Positions 8,115 to 19,441 are shown, counted from the first letter of the stretch. The stretch: 64,000 nucleotides of DNA from Haloplasma contractile (GCA_016841945.1 JAENYC010000020.1:1-64000), one strand, 5' to 3'. The notes: generated by a model not told the origin, from the sequence alone. Made by a program: numbers and translations.

Positions 8115-8868
8115 ACTTTTTTACAATTACAAAAAATCTGTGACAAGTAACATCTAAATAACCTTCATCTTGAATTAAATTATGTATATTTATCAATTGC
8201 TTTTTATAGCTTGAAATAGAAAAATCTGGAATTTGCCATGGAATGGCTTTTAAATAATAAATGATTGCTCCGATATCATAAAACCTTGTTTTAGTAATGG
8301 TTTCTTTTTTTGAGATGCATTTAAAACCCTCATTTAAAAGGTCATCAACTGCTTTTTGCAAACTCCAACTCGCATATTCACTTTCTTTCACTTGAAACAG
8401 GCTATTTAATTCTTGATCGTTTTTTCCACCAACTTGTTGAGTGATAAATCGTCCATTTGGTTTTAAAATTCGTTTTACTTCTTTTGCGTTAAATGATTCA
8501 TGCCTGTTAATGATAAGGTCAAATTCATCATCCTGAAACGGTAGATGACAATCATTATTAATTTCATATACTTTAATACCAAGTGGTTCTAAACGGTTTT
8601 TAGCGATATCTACATTGGGTTTGTAACCTTCTGTTGCTTTGGTATCTTTAGGAACAGGTAGTGTAGATAGAAACTCACCACCTCCTGTTCCCATATCTAA
8701 TAGAGCGTTTGATTGTGGAAGGTGGTTTAACACTTCTATCATATAATTCCATTTTAATGGGAATTCACTCATTCTATTTGTCTTATTTAGATAAGAAAAA
8801 TCCCATCCTTTAAAATCCACTTCAGCTTCTTTTAATAAAGTATAGAATAATGCTTCATTCTTAATCAT
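8113..8868 (-). CDS. SAM-dependent methyltransferase (class I)
   Basis: A 251-residue Rossmann-fold methyltransferase. Motif I LDMGTGGGEFL (57-67) binds S-adenosylmethionine, an acidic residue follows in the next strand (TEGYKPN), and FDLIINRHES corresponds to motif IV. KRILKPNGRFITQQVG matches the post-motif strand of the Methyltransf_11 type. The substrate is unknown. The ATG is one base after the clpP stop on the same strand, so it is probably co-transcribed with clpP. Confidence 0.8.
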   Translation of the reverse strand: MIKNEALFYTLLKEAEVDFKGWDFSYLNKTNRMSEFPLKWNYMIEVLNHLPQSNALLDMGTGGGEFLSTLPVPKDTKATEGYKPNVDIAKNRLEPLGIKVYEINNDCHLPFQDDEFDLIINRHESFNAKEVKRILKPNGRFITQQVGGKNDQELNSLFQVKESEYASWSLQKAVDDLLNEGFKCISKKETITKTRFYDIGAIIYYLKAIPWQIPDFSISSYKKQLINIHNLIQDEGYLDVTCHRFFVIVKK

Positions 8869-8869
8869 A

Positions 8870-9448
8870 TTATTTCTCTATGATTTTATCAATGATCCCA
8901 TATTTTAATGCCTCATCACTAAACATAAAATAATCACGCTCTGTGTCTCTTTCAATGGTTTCAATCGATTGGTTGGTTTTTTCAGCTAGAATTTTATTCA
9001 GACGATTTTTAACTTTAATGATACGTTCAGCAGCAATTCTTAATTCTGTGGCTTGTCCTTGTGCACCACCAGCAGGTTGGTGAATCATGATTTCACTATT
9101 TGGTAATGCAAATCGTTTACCCTTTTCTCCACAAGCTAAAATAAATGCCGCCATTGATGCTGCCATTCCTACACAGATAGTACATACATTGGGTTTAATG
9201 TAATCCATGGTATCGTAAATTGCCATGCCTGCGGTAATTACACCACCAGGGCTATTAATATATAGTTGAATGTCCTTTTCACTATCTTCACTGGCAAGAA
9301 ATAATAATTGTGCAATTATACTATTAGCCATGGAATCATTCATCTCACCACTTAACATTATAATTCTATCTTTTAATAAACGGGAGTAAATATCGTAGGC
9401 TCTTTCTCCCTTTCCAGTCTGTTCAATGACAGTTGGGATTAAACTCAT
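8870..9448 (-). CDS. clpP: ATP-dependent Clp protease proteolytic subunit ClpP
   Basis: A 192-residue serine protease that forms a double heptameric ring and degrades substrates unfolded by Clp ATPases. The triad is intact: Ser98 in GMAASMAA, His123 in MIHQP, Asp172 in ERDYFM. I use the ATG giving MSLIPTV because GGAGGTC lies just upstream and this matches the family N-terminus; an upstream in-frame extension of 14 codons is not needed. No clear CtsR operator is visible upstream. Confidence 0.97.
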   Translation of the reverse strand: MSLIPTVIEQTGKGERAYDIYSRLLKDRIIMLSGEMNDSMANSIIAQLLFLASEDSEKDIQLYINSPGGVITAGMAIYDTMDYIKPNVCTICVGMAASMAAFILACGEKGKRFALPNSEIMIHQPAGGAQGQATELRIAAERIIKVKNRLNKILAEKTNQSIETIERDTERDYFMFSDEALKYGIIDKIIEK

Positions 9449-9612
9449 AAAAAGACCTCCTTTTATCTTTGATATAATAGATTCTAACATGAATCATATA
9501 AAACAACAATTGAAAAAATTGTAAAAAAATAGTAAATAAAAGATATTTCATATATTTTTTACTTTCACGCATAATAAAAACTATATATAAGCTATATTTG
9601 ATTGTAAACTAG

Positions 9613-9640
9613 TTGACATTATATGATTAGTTGATATAAT
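9613..9640 (+). promoter_or_regulatory. Sigma-A type promoter of the XRE operon
   Basis: A perfect -35 TTGACA (9613-9618) and -10 TATAAT (9635-9640) are separated by 16 bases, ending 37 bases before the start at 9678. The two perfect hexamers make it the strongest-looking promoter in the window. Confidence 0.85.
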
Positions 9641-9677
9641 TAATGTAAATAGTATTACATTGTGAGTAGGTGATGAA

Positions 9678-10403
9678 ATGAGTACCAATTTTCGTGAAAT
9701 CTTAAAAAAAATTGGCATTACTCAACAAGAGCTAGCAGACTATCTCGGAATATCAAGACAGTATTTAAATAATTATTTAGATGAGACCTTAGAAGAACCT
9801 AAAATTCCTGATAAGTATTTAGATAATATTTTATTTTTATTTGAATGTAAAAAAAGAGAAGAGATATATAAAGATTCTTTTACGAGAAATGCGAAGGCAA
9901 TCAAAAAAAGGATGGGGATTGTAAAGTCAACAAAAGAAAGTATTAATAATTTATTTAATATAGAACACGAAAAAAAAATTGAGTTATATAAGATTGTTGA
10001 ATATTTTCAAAGTCTAGCTAAACTAGATAATGATTTATTAGAATCTTTTTCAATCCTAATGGAAAATATCACTAAAGAAGAATCTTATCGATCTTTATTA
10101 AGTTATATAGGCAAGAAATACTTATTAATTGATTTTGAAGATTCCCGTTTTAATCGTGAAATTGATAAATGTAGGGAGGCATTATTGAATGAAGTGTTTG
10201 ATGAACCGAATTTAAAATTAGATAATTATAAAGATCAATATGAGAAGTTTGTTGAACGTACTAAGAAGCAAAATATGATAGATTTAAATGCCTTAAAAAA
10301 GTCTTTATCAGAATTAGGGTATACCAACATTTCTCAAAAAGAAGTGGTTGATCTATTAAAAAAATATAATGAAATTAAAAATAATGATAAAGAAAAGGAG
10401 TGA
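9678..10403 (+). CDS. XRE-family helix-turn-helix protein
   Basis: A 241-residue protein. Residues about 5-35 form a Cro/C1-type helix-turn-helix (IGITQQELADYLGISRQYL). The rest is charged and helical and matches no family I know. Ribosome site GTAGGTGATGAA. A strong promoter lies upstream, divergent from clpP. The downstream gene overlaps the stop region, so the two form an operon. It is probably a DNA-binding regulator; the long C-terminus could bind its partner. Confidence 0.7.
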   Translation: MSTNFREILKKIGITQQELADYLGISRQYLNNYLDETLEEPKIPDKYLDNILFLFECKKREEIYKDSFTRNAKAIKKRMGIVKSTKESINNLFNIEHEKKIELYKIVEYFQSLAKLDNDLLESFSILMENITKEESYRSLLSYIGKKYLLIDFEDSRFNREIDKCREALLNEVFDEPNLKLDNYKDQYEKFVERTKKQNMIDLNALKKSLSELGYTNISQKEVVDLLKKYNEIKNNDKEKE

Positions 10404-10408
10404 ACAAA

Positions 10409-10894
10409 ATGAAGAAAATTGCGATTGTGGTTGATTTTGATCCCAAGATAAAAAAGTCATTATCCTCCTCTCATTATGATGTGTTTATATTAGATCGTTA
10501 TCATCAAAATATTGGAACGATAAAGATAAGTGAAGATAATGAGTTCCATGATGTATTCTCAGAAGAGATGACAATTGATACATTTTATAAAGCAATTTCA
10601 GCACACTATAAATCAATTTTTTGTGTGTTTATAAGTTATCAATATAGTGATATTGAAGACCATTTACTAACAAAAAATATTAATCAAAATAAATTATCAT
10701 ATGAAGCCAAGATGTTTACTTATCTTTTAGATTATAAAAATCATAACAAAGAGATGATAATGGAACAAATATTAGAAATGGTTAATCAAGAGTATGAGAT
10801 TAAGGAAATCATTATAAGGATTCATCAGATTCGGAAAAGAGAAAGTTTTTCTTTGTTTGATATATTTAAACGTTCGATATCAGGATTGTCATAA
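10409..10894 (+). CDS. Unknown protein in operon with XRE regulator
   Basis: A 161-residue protein not recognised. It begins with a hydrophobic strand (KKIAIVVDFDP) as in an alpha/beta fold and ends in a basic helical tail. I start it at ATG 10409 because AAAGGAGTG lies 7 bases upstream; a GTG at 10400 would overlap the ribosome site. The gene follows the XRE gene within 6 bases and ends at a terminator. Confidence 0.6.
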   Translation: MKKIAIVVDFDPKIKKSLSSSHYDVFILDRYHQNIGTIKISEDNEFHDVFSEEMTIDTFYKAISAHYKSIFCVFISYQYSDIEDHLLTKNINQNKLSYEAKMFTYLLDYKNHNKEMIMEQILEMVNQEYEIKEIIIRIHQIRKRESFSLFDIFKRSISGLS

Positions 10895-10895
10895 G

Positions 10896-10921
10896 AGGTT
10901 ATGCTTTGCATAACCTTTTTT
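10896..10921 (+). terminator. Terminator after the XRE operon
   Basis: Perfect 9-bp stem AGGTTATGC/GCATAACCT (10896-10904 with 10908-10916) with loop TTT, then a T run. Confidence 0.88.
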
Positions 10922-10980
10922 ATTATCACCACTTTTTCTTAGTACAATATACTATATTGAACCAATAAGAAGGTGATATA

Positions 10981-11526
10981 GTGAATCGTGATTTAAAAAA
11001 AACAAACAGGATAAGGATGATAAGAAATGGTTGTTGTTTCGGTACTTTTATATTATATCTATTAGGAATTATACTGAATAGAGTATTCATAAAAAATCAA
11101 TTACTATATACTTTAATTTTATTTGATATCCATTTTCTTATTATTTCATTAATATTATTAATTAATTTGATAATAGGTCATCGATATGATGTATTATTTC
11201 ATAGACAATTTATCACTTGTGTATTAAAATCAGTTCATCCTGATTATGAATATGAGGTTCTAGAAGAGATTAAAACGATAGATAATTATTTGGTTAAAAT
11301 CAATCATATCATTAAGTTTAAATTTTATACAATAAAAGGAGTTAGAAAAGCAAAGGGATTTTTAATTGAATTAAAAGATAATGATAGAATTTATATACAA
11401 ACGGAGAAAAGTTTTTTTGTTAAACCTATATTTAAAAAAATAAATCAAACATTTTTTAATCAGAAAGTGAAAGAACTAACATTGTTGAAACAAATGATGG
11501 ATGATATAATAGAAGAAAAGCTGTGA
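10981..11526 (+). CDS. Two-helix membrane protein, unknown
   Basis: A 181-residue protein with two hydrophobic segments near residues 18-34 and 42-62, then a basic soluble domain of about 115 residues. It starts at GTG 10981 after AAGGTGAT. It abuts the next gene, a protein with a similar plan (two membrane segments, soluble C-terminal domain), so both may act together. I do not recognise the family. Confidence 0.6.
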   Translation: MNRDLKKTNRIRMIRNGCCFGTFILYLLGIILNRVFIKNQLLYTLILFDIHFLIISLILLINLIIGHRYDVLFHRQFITCVLKSVHPDYEYEVLEEIKTIDNYLVKINHIIKFKFYTIKGVRKAKGFLIELKDNDRIYIQTEKSFFVKPIFKKINQTFFNQKVKELTLLKQMMDDIIEEKL

Positions 11527-11537
11527 GGAGTGATAAG

Positions 11538-12419
11538 ATGTTAGATGAAATCTATCAAAAAGTGAATGAATATAAAAGGAAGACTTGGCAATTTTGGATA
11601 GTTTACATGATTATAACGGTTTTAATGGCCTTATTTTTTGTATATCGAATAATTAATAAACAAAATAACATAATCCCTTTAATCGCATTAATTACGTTCT
11701 TTATCGTTGGAATGATTGTTTGTATTGTGGTCAATATAAAAAACACCAAAAGTATTAATAGAATTGTTCAAGAGGATTTAATGCCTTATATATTAAGGCA
11801 AGTTAATCATGAATTTCAATTAACAGATGAAATGTTTAAAAAAGAAGATGTGATTAAAAGTTTATTTATCAGTCGGTATGGTTCTTTTAAATCTTCTCAT
11901 GTAATTAAAGGAATGAATGATAATATTCCGTTTAAATTTGGGTTTATAACAAATTATATCTCTGCCGGACAAACTTATTATGAGGTATTTTCAGGAACTT
12001 ATCTTGTATTTACTTTAAATCAATCGATTGATGGATTTATTCAGATTAGAGATAAAGGAAGAGCAGAAAAAAATAAAAAATTAGATATTGATAGACATGC
12101 TTATAAAGGTGAAATCGCAAATAGATTTTCTGATTTTAAATTTTTTACAAGCCAAGATCTATTGGCAGAAACTTATATAACACCTGATTTGGTTAAGTTA
12201 TATGCAGAAATAAAAAAAGAATTTAAGAAAGGATTTTATTTATCCATTGTAAATAATAAGTTAGTTGTAGGCATACATGATAGAAAGAATTTAGTTGCAT
12301 TTAGTTTTATAAAGAAGATGAACAATGAATGGGTTGAAGAAAGGATAGTAAAACTCCGGAAAATGAATCATATAATAAGGAAAATTACACATTATATTCA
12401 TGAAAATTTAAATCAATAA
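11538..12419 (+). CDS. Two-helix membrane protein, DUF3137-like
   Basis: A 293-residue protein. After a short amphipathic start it has two membrane segments (about 21-38 and 44-66), then a soluble domain with stretches such as YYEVFSGTYLVFTL and a later SIVNNKLVVGIHD strand. This layout and the FSG..LVF motif resemble DUF3137 proteins; that assignment is tentative. Start at ATG 11538, since GAGGAGTGAT is its ribosome site and the earlier GTG lies 5' of it. Translationally coupled to the preceding gene. Confidence 0.6.
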   Translation: MLDEIYQKVNEYKRKTWQFWIVYMIITVLMALFFVYRIINKQNNIIPLIALITFFIVGMIVCIVVNIKNTKSINRIVQEDLMPYILRQVNHEFQLTDEMFKKEDVIKSLFISRYGSFKSSHVIKGMNDNIPFKFGFITNYISAGQTYYEVFSGTYLVFTLNQSIDGFIQIRDKGRAEKNKKLDIDRHAYKGEIANRFSDFKFFTSQDLLAETYITPDLVKLYAEIKKEFKKGFYLSIVNNKLVVGIHDRKNLVAFSFIKKMNNEWVEERIVKLRKMNHIIRKITHYIHENLNQ

Positions 12420-12448
12420 AGATTATGTTAAGCGCATAATCTTTTTAT
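12419..12448 (+). terminator. Terminator
   Basis: Stem AAGATTATG/CATAATCTT (12419-12427 with 12435-12443), loop of 7, then T run. Confidence 0.85.
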
Positions 12449-12503
12449 TTTGTTTCATCAAGGAAAAATAGATTAAATAGTTAATAAAAAAGGTTTAATA
12501 TGG

Positions 12504-12509
12504 TATAAT
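12504..12509 (+). promoter_or_regulatory. -10 of the rpiB-glyA-upp-atp region
   Basis: TATAAT lies 31 bases before the rpiB start and directly downstream of a terminator. No convincing -35 is seen. Confidence 0.45.
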
Positions 12510-12540
12510 TACAACGATAATATAGATAGAGGTGAAAAAC

Positions 12541-12984
12541 ATGAAAATAGCACTTGGTAGTGATCACGCAGGATATGATTTAAAACAAATGTTGAAATCA
12601 GTATTAGATGAGTTAAAAATAGAGTATGATGATTTAGGGACTCATGATACTATAAGTTGTGACTATTCAGATTATGCGATTATGGTGAGTGAAAAGGTAG
12701 CAAGTGGTGAATATGATAGAGGGATATTAATTTGTGGTACAGGAATAGGGATGTGTATTGCAAGTAATAAAGTCAAGGGAGTAAGAGCAGCACTAGTTGA
12801 AAATATTTATTCAGCACGTCTAACAAGAGAACACAATAATACAAATGTGTTGTGCATAGGGGGACGTGTGGTTGGACCTGAAATCGCTAAAGAAATCGTT
12901 AAAATTTGGTTAGGAACTGAATTTATCGGTGGAAAACATGAAAGACGTGTAGGGAAGATTACTGCTTATGAAAATAAAATTTAA
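12541..12984 (+). CDS. rpiB: Ribose-5-phosphate isomerase B / sugar-phosphate isomerase
   Basis: Interconverts ribose-5-phosphate and ribulose-5-phosphate in the pentose phosphate pathway. A 147-residue RpiB/LacAB-family protein: N-terminal GSDHAG, the catalytic Cys65 in ICGTGIGM, and the conserved REHNNTNVL stretch. Start at ATG 12541 after GAGGTGA; a GTG three codons earlier overlaps the ribosome site. It precedes glyA and upp as in Bacillus (ywlF), which supports the assignment over LacA/LacB. Confidence 0.92.
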   Translation: MKIALGSDHAGYDLKQMLKSVLDELKIEYDDLGTHDTISCDYSDYAIMVSEKVASGEYDRGILICGTGIGMCIASNKVKGVRAALVENIYSARLTREHNNTNVLCIGGRVVGPEIAKEIVKIWLGTEFIGGKHERRVGKITAYENKI

Positions 12985-13006
12985 ATAAATATTTGGAGGG
13001 AAAATT

Positions 13007-14257
13007 ATGAGTTATTTAGAAAAGAAAGATCCTATTATTTTTGAAAATGTGACAAAGGAACTCAAAAGACAACAAAACAATCTAGAGATGATTGCATCAG
13101 AGAATTTTGTTTCTGAAGCTGTGTTAGAGGCACAAGGTTCAGTCTTGACTAACAAGTATGCTGAGGGGTATCCGAATAAAAGATATTATGGTGGATGCTA
13201 TGTCGTGGATAAGGTAGAGGATATCGCAAGGGATAGAGTAAAAGAATTATTCAAAGCAGAACATGCGAATGTACAACCTCATTCTGGTTCACAAGCAAAT
13301 ATGGGTGCATACATGACGATATTAGAACATGGGGATACGGTATTAGGTATGGATTTAGCGCATGGTGGACATTTAACCCATGGGCATCCCCTTAATTTTT
13401 CTGGAAAGAGCTATCAGTTTGTGAGTTATGGTGTTTCGAAGGAATCAGAAACCATTGATTATGAAAATGTCAGAAAGATAGCCCATGAAACCAAACCAAA
13501 ATTAATTGTAGCGGGAGCTAGTGCTTATCCACGTGAAATTGATTTTAAAAAGTTTAGTGAAATCGCAAAAGAAGTTGGGGCATATTTTATGGTTGATATG
13601 GCACATATTGCAGGATTAGTTGCAACTGATTTACATATGAGTCCTGTACCATATGCAGATTTTGTCACATCAACCACTCATAAAACATTACGTGGTCCAC
13701 GTGGTGGTATTATTCTAACAAAAGAAAAATATGCGAAAGCTTTAGATAAAAATGTATTCCCAGGTATGCAAGGGGGGCCATTAATGCATGTTATTGCAGC
13801 TAAAGCTGTTAGTTTTTATGAAGCGATGCAACCTGAATATAAAACTTACATGAAAAATGTAGTAGAAAATGCACATCAATTAGCCAAGAGTTTAAAAGAG
13901 AAAGGCTTTAGAATTATATCTGATGGAACTGATAATCATATGGTTTTAATTGATGTTAAATCAAGCTTTAATGTGACAGGTAAAGAAGCAGAACACTTAC
14001 TAGATGAAGTAGGAATTACAACCAATAAAAATATGATTCCATTTGATAATGAAAAACCATTTGTGACAAGTGGAATACGTGTTGGAACACCAGCTTTAAC
14101 AACAAGAGGATTTACACCTGTAGATATGGAAGAAATTGCGGATATTTTTTACGAAACATTAAAAAATAAAGAAGAGAATAATAATGTGGAGATTCAACAA
14201 TATCGTGTCAAGAAATTAATCGAACGATATCCACTTTATCCTTCATTTAATTTATAG
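13007..14257 (+). CDS. glyA: Serine hydroxymethyltransferase
   Basis: PLP enzyme converting serine and tetrahydrofolate to glycine and methylene-tetrahydrofolate, feeding one-carbon metabolism. At 416 residues it has the bacterial family length. Lys226 in [12 protein letters not shown] carries [25 protein letters not shown] and the [10 protein letters not shown] strand are all canonical. TGGAGGG ribosome site. It lies between rpiB and upp. Confidence 0.98.
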   Translation: MSYLEKKDPIIFENVTKELKRQQNNLEMIASENFVSEAVLEAQGSVLTNKYAEGYPNKRYYGGCYVVDKVEDIARDRVKELFKAEHANVQPHSGSQANMGAYMTILEHGDTVLGMDLAHGGHLTHGHPLNFSGKSYQFVSYGVSKESETIDYENVRKIAHETKPKLIVAGASAYPREIDFKKFSEIAKEVGAYFMVDMAHIAGLVATDLHMSPVPYADFVTSTTHKTLRGPRGGIILTKEKYAKALDKNVFPGMQGGPLMHVIAAKAVSFYEAMQPEYKTYMKNVVENAHQLAKSLKEKGFRIISDGTDNHMVLIDVKSSFNVTGKEAEHLLDEVGITTNKNMIPFDNEKPFVTSGIRVGTPALTTRGFTPVDMEEIADIFYETLKNKEENNNVEIQQYRVKKLIERYPLYPSFNL

Positions 14258-14339
14258 AAAAAATTGGATAAAATAATAGCAATTTAAGAAAAATTTTGTT
14301 AAAATTTAAATGTTGCTTAAATTGAAAGGAGTGTTATAG

Positions 14340-14987
14340 TTGCACAGCATACAAAATGATGAGTTCGTATTGGTGATAGACCATCCACTGATTAAACATA
14401 AGTTAACCCAAATTCGTAAGAAAGAAACAGGAACCAATGAGTTTCGAAAAATCGTTAATGAGATTGGGGGCTTAATGGTTTATGAAATTACACGAGATTT
14501 AGAACTTGAAAATATCGACATTGAGACACCTGTTGCGCCTATGACAGCCGAACAATTATCTGGTGAAAAACTCGTCATCTGTCCCATCCTAAGGGCAGGC
14601 CTTGGGATGGTGGATGGTATCTTACAGATGTTGCCATCAGCAAAGGTTGGACATATAGGTATGTATCGTGATGAAGAAACATTAAAACCAGTTGAGTATT
14701 TTGCGAAATTTCCAAATAAAATAGAAGAAAGATTGGTCATAGTGGTTGATCCAATGCTTGCAACTGGTGGTTCCGCAGTTAGTGCAATTGATATGGTAAA
14801 AAAGCGCGGTGCTAAAAATATTAAATTCGTATGTTTAGTCGCTGCTCCAGAAGGTGTTAGTGAATTACGAAAACAACATCCGGACGTTCCAATTTATATT
14901 GCAGCACTAGATGAAAGATTAAATGAGAAAGGATATATCATTCCTGGATTAGGTGACTGTGGAGACAGAATCTTCGGTACAAAATAG
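14340..14987 (+). CDS. upp: Uracil phosphoribosyltransferase
   Basis: Salvages uracil with PRPP to make UMP. 215 residues with the PRPP loop [12 protein letters not shown], the [17 protein letters not shown] stretch and the uracil-binding C-terminal [16 protein letters not shown]. It begins at TTG 14340, eight bases after AAAGGAGTG; no ATG alternative fits. Twelve bases separate it from the first ATP synthase gene, so at least part of atp transcription should read through from here. Confidence 0.97.
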   Translation: MHSIQNDEFVLVIDHPLIKHKLTQIRKKETGTNEFRKIVNEIGGLMVYEITRDLELENIDIETPVAPMTAEQLSGEKLVICPILRAGLGMVDGILQMLPSAKVGHIGMYRDEETLKPVEYFAKFPNKIEERLVIVVDPMLATGGSAVSAIDMVKKRGAKNIKFVCLVAAPEGVSELRKQHPDVPIYIAALDERLNEKGYIIPGLGDCGDRIFGTK

Positions 14988-14999
14988 TTTGGTGAAAAT

Positions 15000-15287
15000 A
15001 TGAGTGAAGATAAGAAAGAAAAACCAAAATATAGTTATGAGGAATTAAGTGAAAAATACATAAGTAAAAAGAAAGAACCTGATAAAGACTCTAAAACAAA
15101 AGGTTTTGGAAAAGCTTACGCGATTATTACCTCATTTATTGTCACCCTGGTCATCGCCATTTTACTTGCTATTTTTGTGGGAAGAAAATTAGATGAGTGG
15201 CTAGGAACAAAAGCAGTTTTTACCGTGCTCTTTTTATTGTTAGGAATAGCAGCAAGTTTTAGAAACTTAATTGTATTAAGTAAATGA
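15000..15287 (+). CDS. AtpZ/AtpI-like small membrane protein of the ATP synthase operon
   Basis: A 95-residue protein: charged, lysine-rich N-terminal 38 residues, then two membrane helices (about 40-62 and 71-90) with GRKLDEWLG between. This is the pattern of the AtpZ family, which with AtpI assists Fo ring assembly and may transport Mg2+ or Ca2+. Its position as first gene of the atp operon supports this. It overlaps the next gene's upstream ATG by four bases. The ribosome site (GGTGA) is weak. Confidence 0.75.
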   Translation: MSEDKKEKPKYSYEELSEKYISKKKEPDKDSKTKGFGKAYAIITSFIVTLVIAILLAIFVGRKLDEWLGTKAVFTVLFLLLGIAASFRNLIVLSK

Positions 15288-15295
15288 GGGATAAA

Positions 15296-15670
15296 ATGAA
15301 TCATTATGCATTTTCAAAATTAATAAATTTATCATTATTAATAACGTTAGTAATTAGCATCATATATTTAGTGATAGGCCTTATAATTGGTGAAAGTTAT
15401 GATTTAGCAATTAGTTATTTTATTGGTGCTTTAACGAATATATTAGGACTTACACTTATAAAAAATGATGTCAATAAAAAATTTGATCGCGTAAAGAATC
15501 AAAAACATGCATTTGGATTTACAGGCTTTTTATTGAGATTTGTTATATATGGTGTTGTGCTATACATTAGTACACAGAAACAAACCTTGAACCCTTATAT
15601 ACTGGTGACTGGTTTTTTTACTGTAAGAATAGCAATTTTTATATTTTCATTTAAATATAGGAATGATTAA
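15296..15670 (+). CDS. atpI: ATP synthase protein I (AtpI-like)
   Basis: A 124-residue protein with four predicted membrane helices, in the AtpI position before atpB. AtpI helps assemble the c-ring. I prefer ATG 15296, since GAGGG lies just upstream, over the ATG at 15284 that overlaps the previous stop. The sequence is little conserved in this family, so position carries much of the call. Confidence 0.7.
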   Translation: MNHYAFSKLINLSLLITLVISIIYLVIGLIIGESYDLAISYFIGALTNILGLTLIKNDVNKKFDRVKNQKHAFGFTGFLLRFVIYGVVLYISTQKQTLNPYILVTGFFTVRIAIFIFSFKYRND

Positions 15671-15700
15671 AGATTACTACCCTTGAAGGGAGGTAAGAAA

Positions 15701-16441
15701 TTGTTTAAATTAAATGACGAAGGATTATTTTTAAAATTAGGAGGAAATGAATTTGAAATCGTACCACATGTGATTTCTATCATTGTCATTACCTTGGTAT
15801 TAGTAATCCTAGCAGGCGTAGTAAAAACGAAAATTAAAAAAGCAGACCCATTAGAAAAACCCAAAGGAATTGTTTTATTGACTGAAATGTTTGTGACAGG
15901 AATAAACAATTTTCTTAAGGGAATTGTGGGTGATAAAATGAAGGGCTTAGCCCCGTACATCGGGTTTCTGGCAGTTTATCTATTAATTGCCAATACCATC
16001 GGTCTATTGGGATTAGTTCCCCCAACATCTAACCTGACAGTAACAGGAACATTAGGTATTATCACATTTCTTATTATCCAATATAATGGTGTTCGTTTCC
16101 ATGGTCTAAAAAAACGGATTAAATCATGGGCAGAACCATTTATATTTATGTTTCCTATTAATGTGATAGGTGAATTGGCTTTACCTGTTTCGCTTTCATT
16201 TCGTTTATTCGGAAATATATTAGGTGGTGCCATTATAATGACTATTTTATATGGTGCAATTGGCGCTGGATTTACGAGTTTAATAGGTCTAACAGGATTA
16301 AATATTGGACAATTTGGAGAATTATTTGCATCCCCATTTACGACCGTATTTCATTTATATTTTGACTTGTTCGCAGGTCTTATTCAAACATTTATATTCG
16401 TTTTATTAACAACGATATTTATATCATTAGCAGTTGAGTAA
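15701..16441 (+). CDS. atpB: F0F1 ATP synthase subunit a
   Basis: Membrane subunit forming the ion half-channels beside the c-ring. About 246 residues and five to six helices. The essential arginine lies in LSFRLFGNILGG, and PINVIGELALP and FDLFAGLIQTFIF are canonical. Start TTG 15701, six bases after GGGAGGT; an earlier in-frame TTG would include the ribosome site. Confidence 0.95.
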   Translation: MFKLNDEGLFLKLGGNEFEIVPHVISIIVITLVLVILAGVVKTKIKKADPLEKPKGIVLLTEMFVTGINNFLKGIVGDKMKGLAPYIGFLAVYLLIANTIGLLGLVPPTSNLTVTGTLGIITFLIIQYNGVRFHGLKKRIKSWAEPFIFMFPINVIGELALPVSLSFRLFGNILGGAIIMTILYGAIGAGFTSLIGLTGLNIGQFGELFASPFTTVFHLYFDLFAGLIQTFIFVLLTTIFISLAVE

Positions 16442-16467
16442 AATAAACAAATAAAAATTATATATAG

Positions 16468-16755
<288 letters not shown>

Positions 16756-16763
16756 TGAACAGG

Positions 16764-16813
16764 ATTAACTCAAAAAAATGAGTTAATGCCTCAAAAATAA
16801 GGTAAGGAGGCAT
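16764..16813 (+). promoter_or_regulatory. Two hairpins between atpE and atpF, the second covering the atpF ribosome site
   Basis: Hairpin 1 pairs 16764-16772 with 16779-16787 (9 bp, A6 loop). Hairpin 2 pairs ATGCCTC (16786-16792) with GAGGCAT (16807-16813), which includes the AAGGAGG ribosome site of atpF. The two overlap by two bases, so they may alternate. Lower b than c translation, or protection of the atpE 3' end, would be the expected effect (inference). Confidence 0.6.
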
Positions 16814-16818
16814 ATGAA

Positions 16819-17340
16819 ATGGATTTTCTAGATAAAATAAATGACTTAGTCCAGAGTGGACTAATGCCAAACCCAATCACGTTAATCGCCCAGTTACTAG
16901 CAACTTTTATTATCTTTTTAGCCTTTAAACATTGGGTTTGGAAACCAATGAATGAATTGATTAGTAAGAGACAATCAGTTATTATTGATGAACTAGAAAG
17001 TGCTAGACAAGCTAAAGAAGAAGCGGCATCATTAAGAAATGAATATGAAGTTAATTTAGAAGAAGCTAAAATTGAAGCAAATAAAATTATAGATACTGCT
17101 AAATCTCAAGCATTAGAAACCAAAGAACAAATGATAGATGAGGCGGAAAAAGAAGCTGCTTATAAATTAGAAAAAGCAGAAAAAGAGATAGCATTAGAAC
17201 GTAAAAAAATGCAGGAAGAATTACGGGCTCATTTAGTTGATATTGCCTTTTCAGCAGCTGAAAAGTTAGTGAATGAAAACATAGATGATGATAAAAATAG
17301 AAAACTAATCGATCAGTTTATTGAAGAGGTAGGGGAATAG
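16819..17340 (+). CDS. atpF: F0F1 ATP synthase subunit b
   Basis: Peripheral stalk subunit of 173 residues: one N-terminal membrane helix (about 19-37) followed by a long, alanine- and glutamate-rich coiled coil. Starts at ATG 16819 after AAGGAGG. Four bases separate it from atpH. Confidence 0.95.
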   Translation: MDFLDKINDLVQSGLMPNPITLIAQLLATFIIFLAFKHWVWKPMNELISKRQSVIIDELESARQAKEEAASLRNEYEVNLEEAKIEANKIIDTAKSQALETKEQMIDEAEKEAAYKLEKAEKEIALERKKMQEELRAHLVDIAFSAAEKLVNENIDDDKNRKLIDQFIEEVGE

Positions 17341-17343
17341 TCA

Positions 17344-17880
17344 ATGAAAAATGAATTTGCTAAAGATTATGCGACTGCCCTCTTTGAATTATCAATAGAA
17401 GAAAATAAAGTAGAAACGATTTTTGAAGAGTTAAATGTTGTTTCTACCCTGATGCTAGATGAACCACAATTTATGAAAATGTTATCTCATCCAGAGTTGC
17501 ATAAGAATGAAAAAAAAGATATTTTTAAAAAAGTTTTCAAACAAGTTGACCAAATTGTATTATATTTTTTATATGTATTAGTTGATAATAACCGAATAGA
17601 ACATATTCAATCGATACAGGAAATGTTTATAAAACTATATAATGAATACAATAAAGTGATTGAAGTAAAAGCTCAATCAACTCTTCCTTTGAATGAGGAA
17701 CAAAAAAATAAGTTAGAAGAAAAACTTAAAATAAAATATCGCCATAAGATTAAAATTGAAAATGTGATAGATAAATCAATTATAGGTGGTTTAAGATTAT
17801 CTATTGATAACGAGATCATTGATTTTTCATTAAAGTCACAATTTTCTAATTTAAAATCACATGTTTTAAAACAAACTTAA
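17344..17880 (+). CDS. atpH: F0F1 ATP synthase subunit delta
   Basis: 178 residues; links F1 to the b stalk (OSCP). N-terminal AKDYATALFELS is typical, as is the C-terminal DKSIIGGLRLSIDNEIIDFS strand pair. Standard place between atpF and atpA. Confidence 0.95.
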   Translation: MKNEFAKDYATALFELSIEENKVETIFEELNVVSTLMLDEPQFMKMLSHPELHKNEKKDIFKKVFKQVDQIVLYFLYVLVDNNRIEHIQSIQEMFIKLYNEYNKVIEVKAQSTLPLNEEQKNKLEEKLKIKYRHKIKIENVIDKSIIGGLRLSIDNEIIDFSLKSQFSNLKSHVLKQT

Positions 17881-17889
17881 GCAAGGTAG

Positions 17890-19407
<1,518 letters not shown>

Positions 19408-19441
19408 AAAAATACACCATAATAAAGGGTGGTGAGAAAAA

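Noticed and set aside
9571-9588. TAATAAAAACTATATA shared with 27026-27041
   Set aside because: A 16-base match of pure AT-rich sequence without similar position to a promoter; probably chance.
15667-16233. Minus-strand frames over atpB
   Set aside because: Antisense shadows of a hydrophobic gene; atpB is intact in the expected frame.
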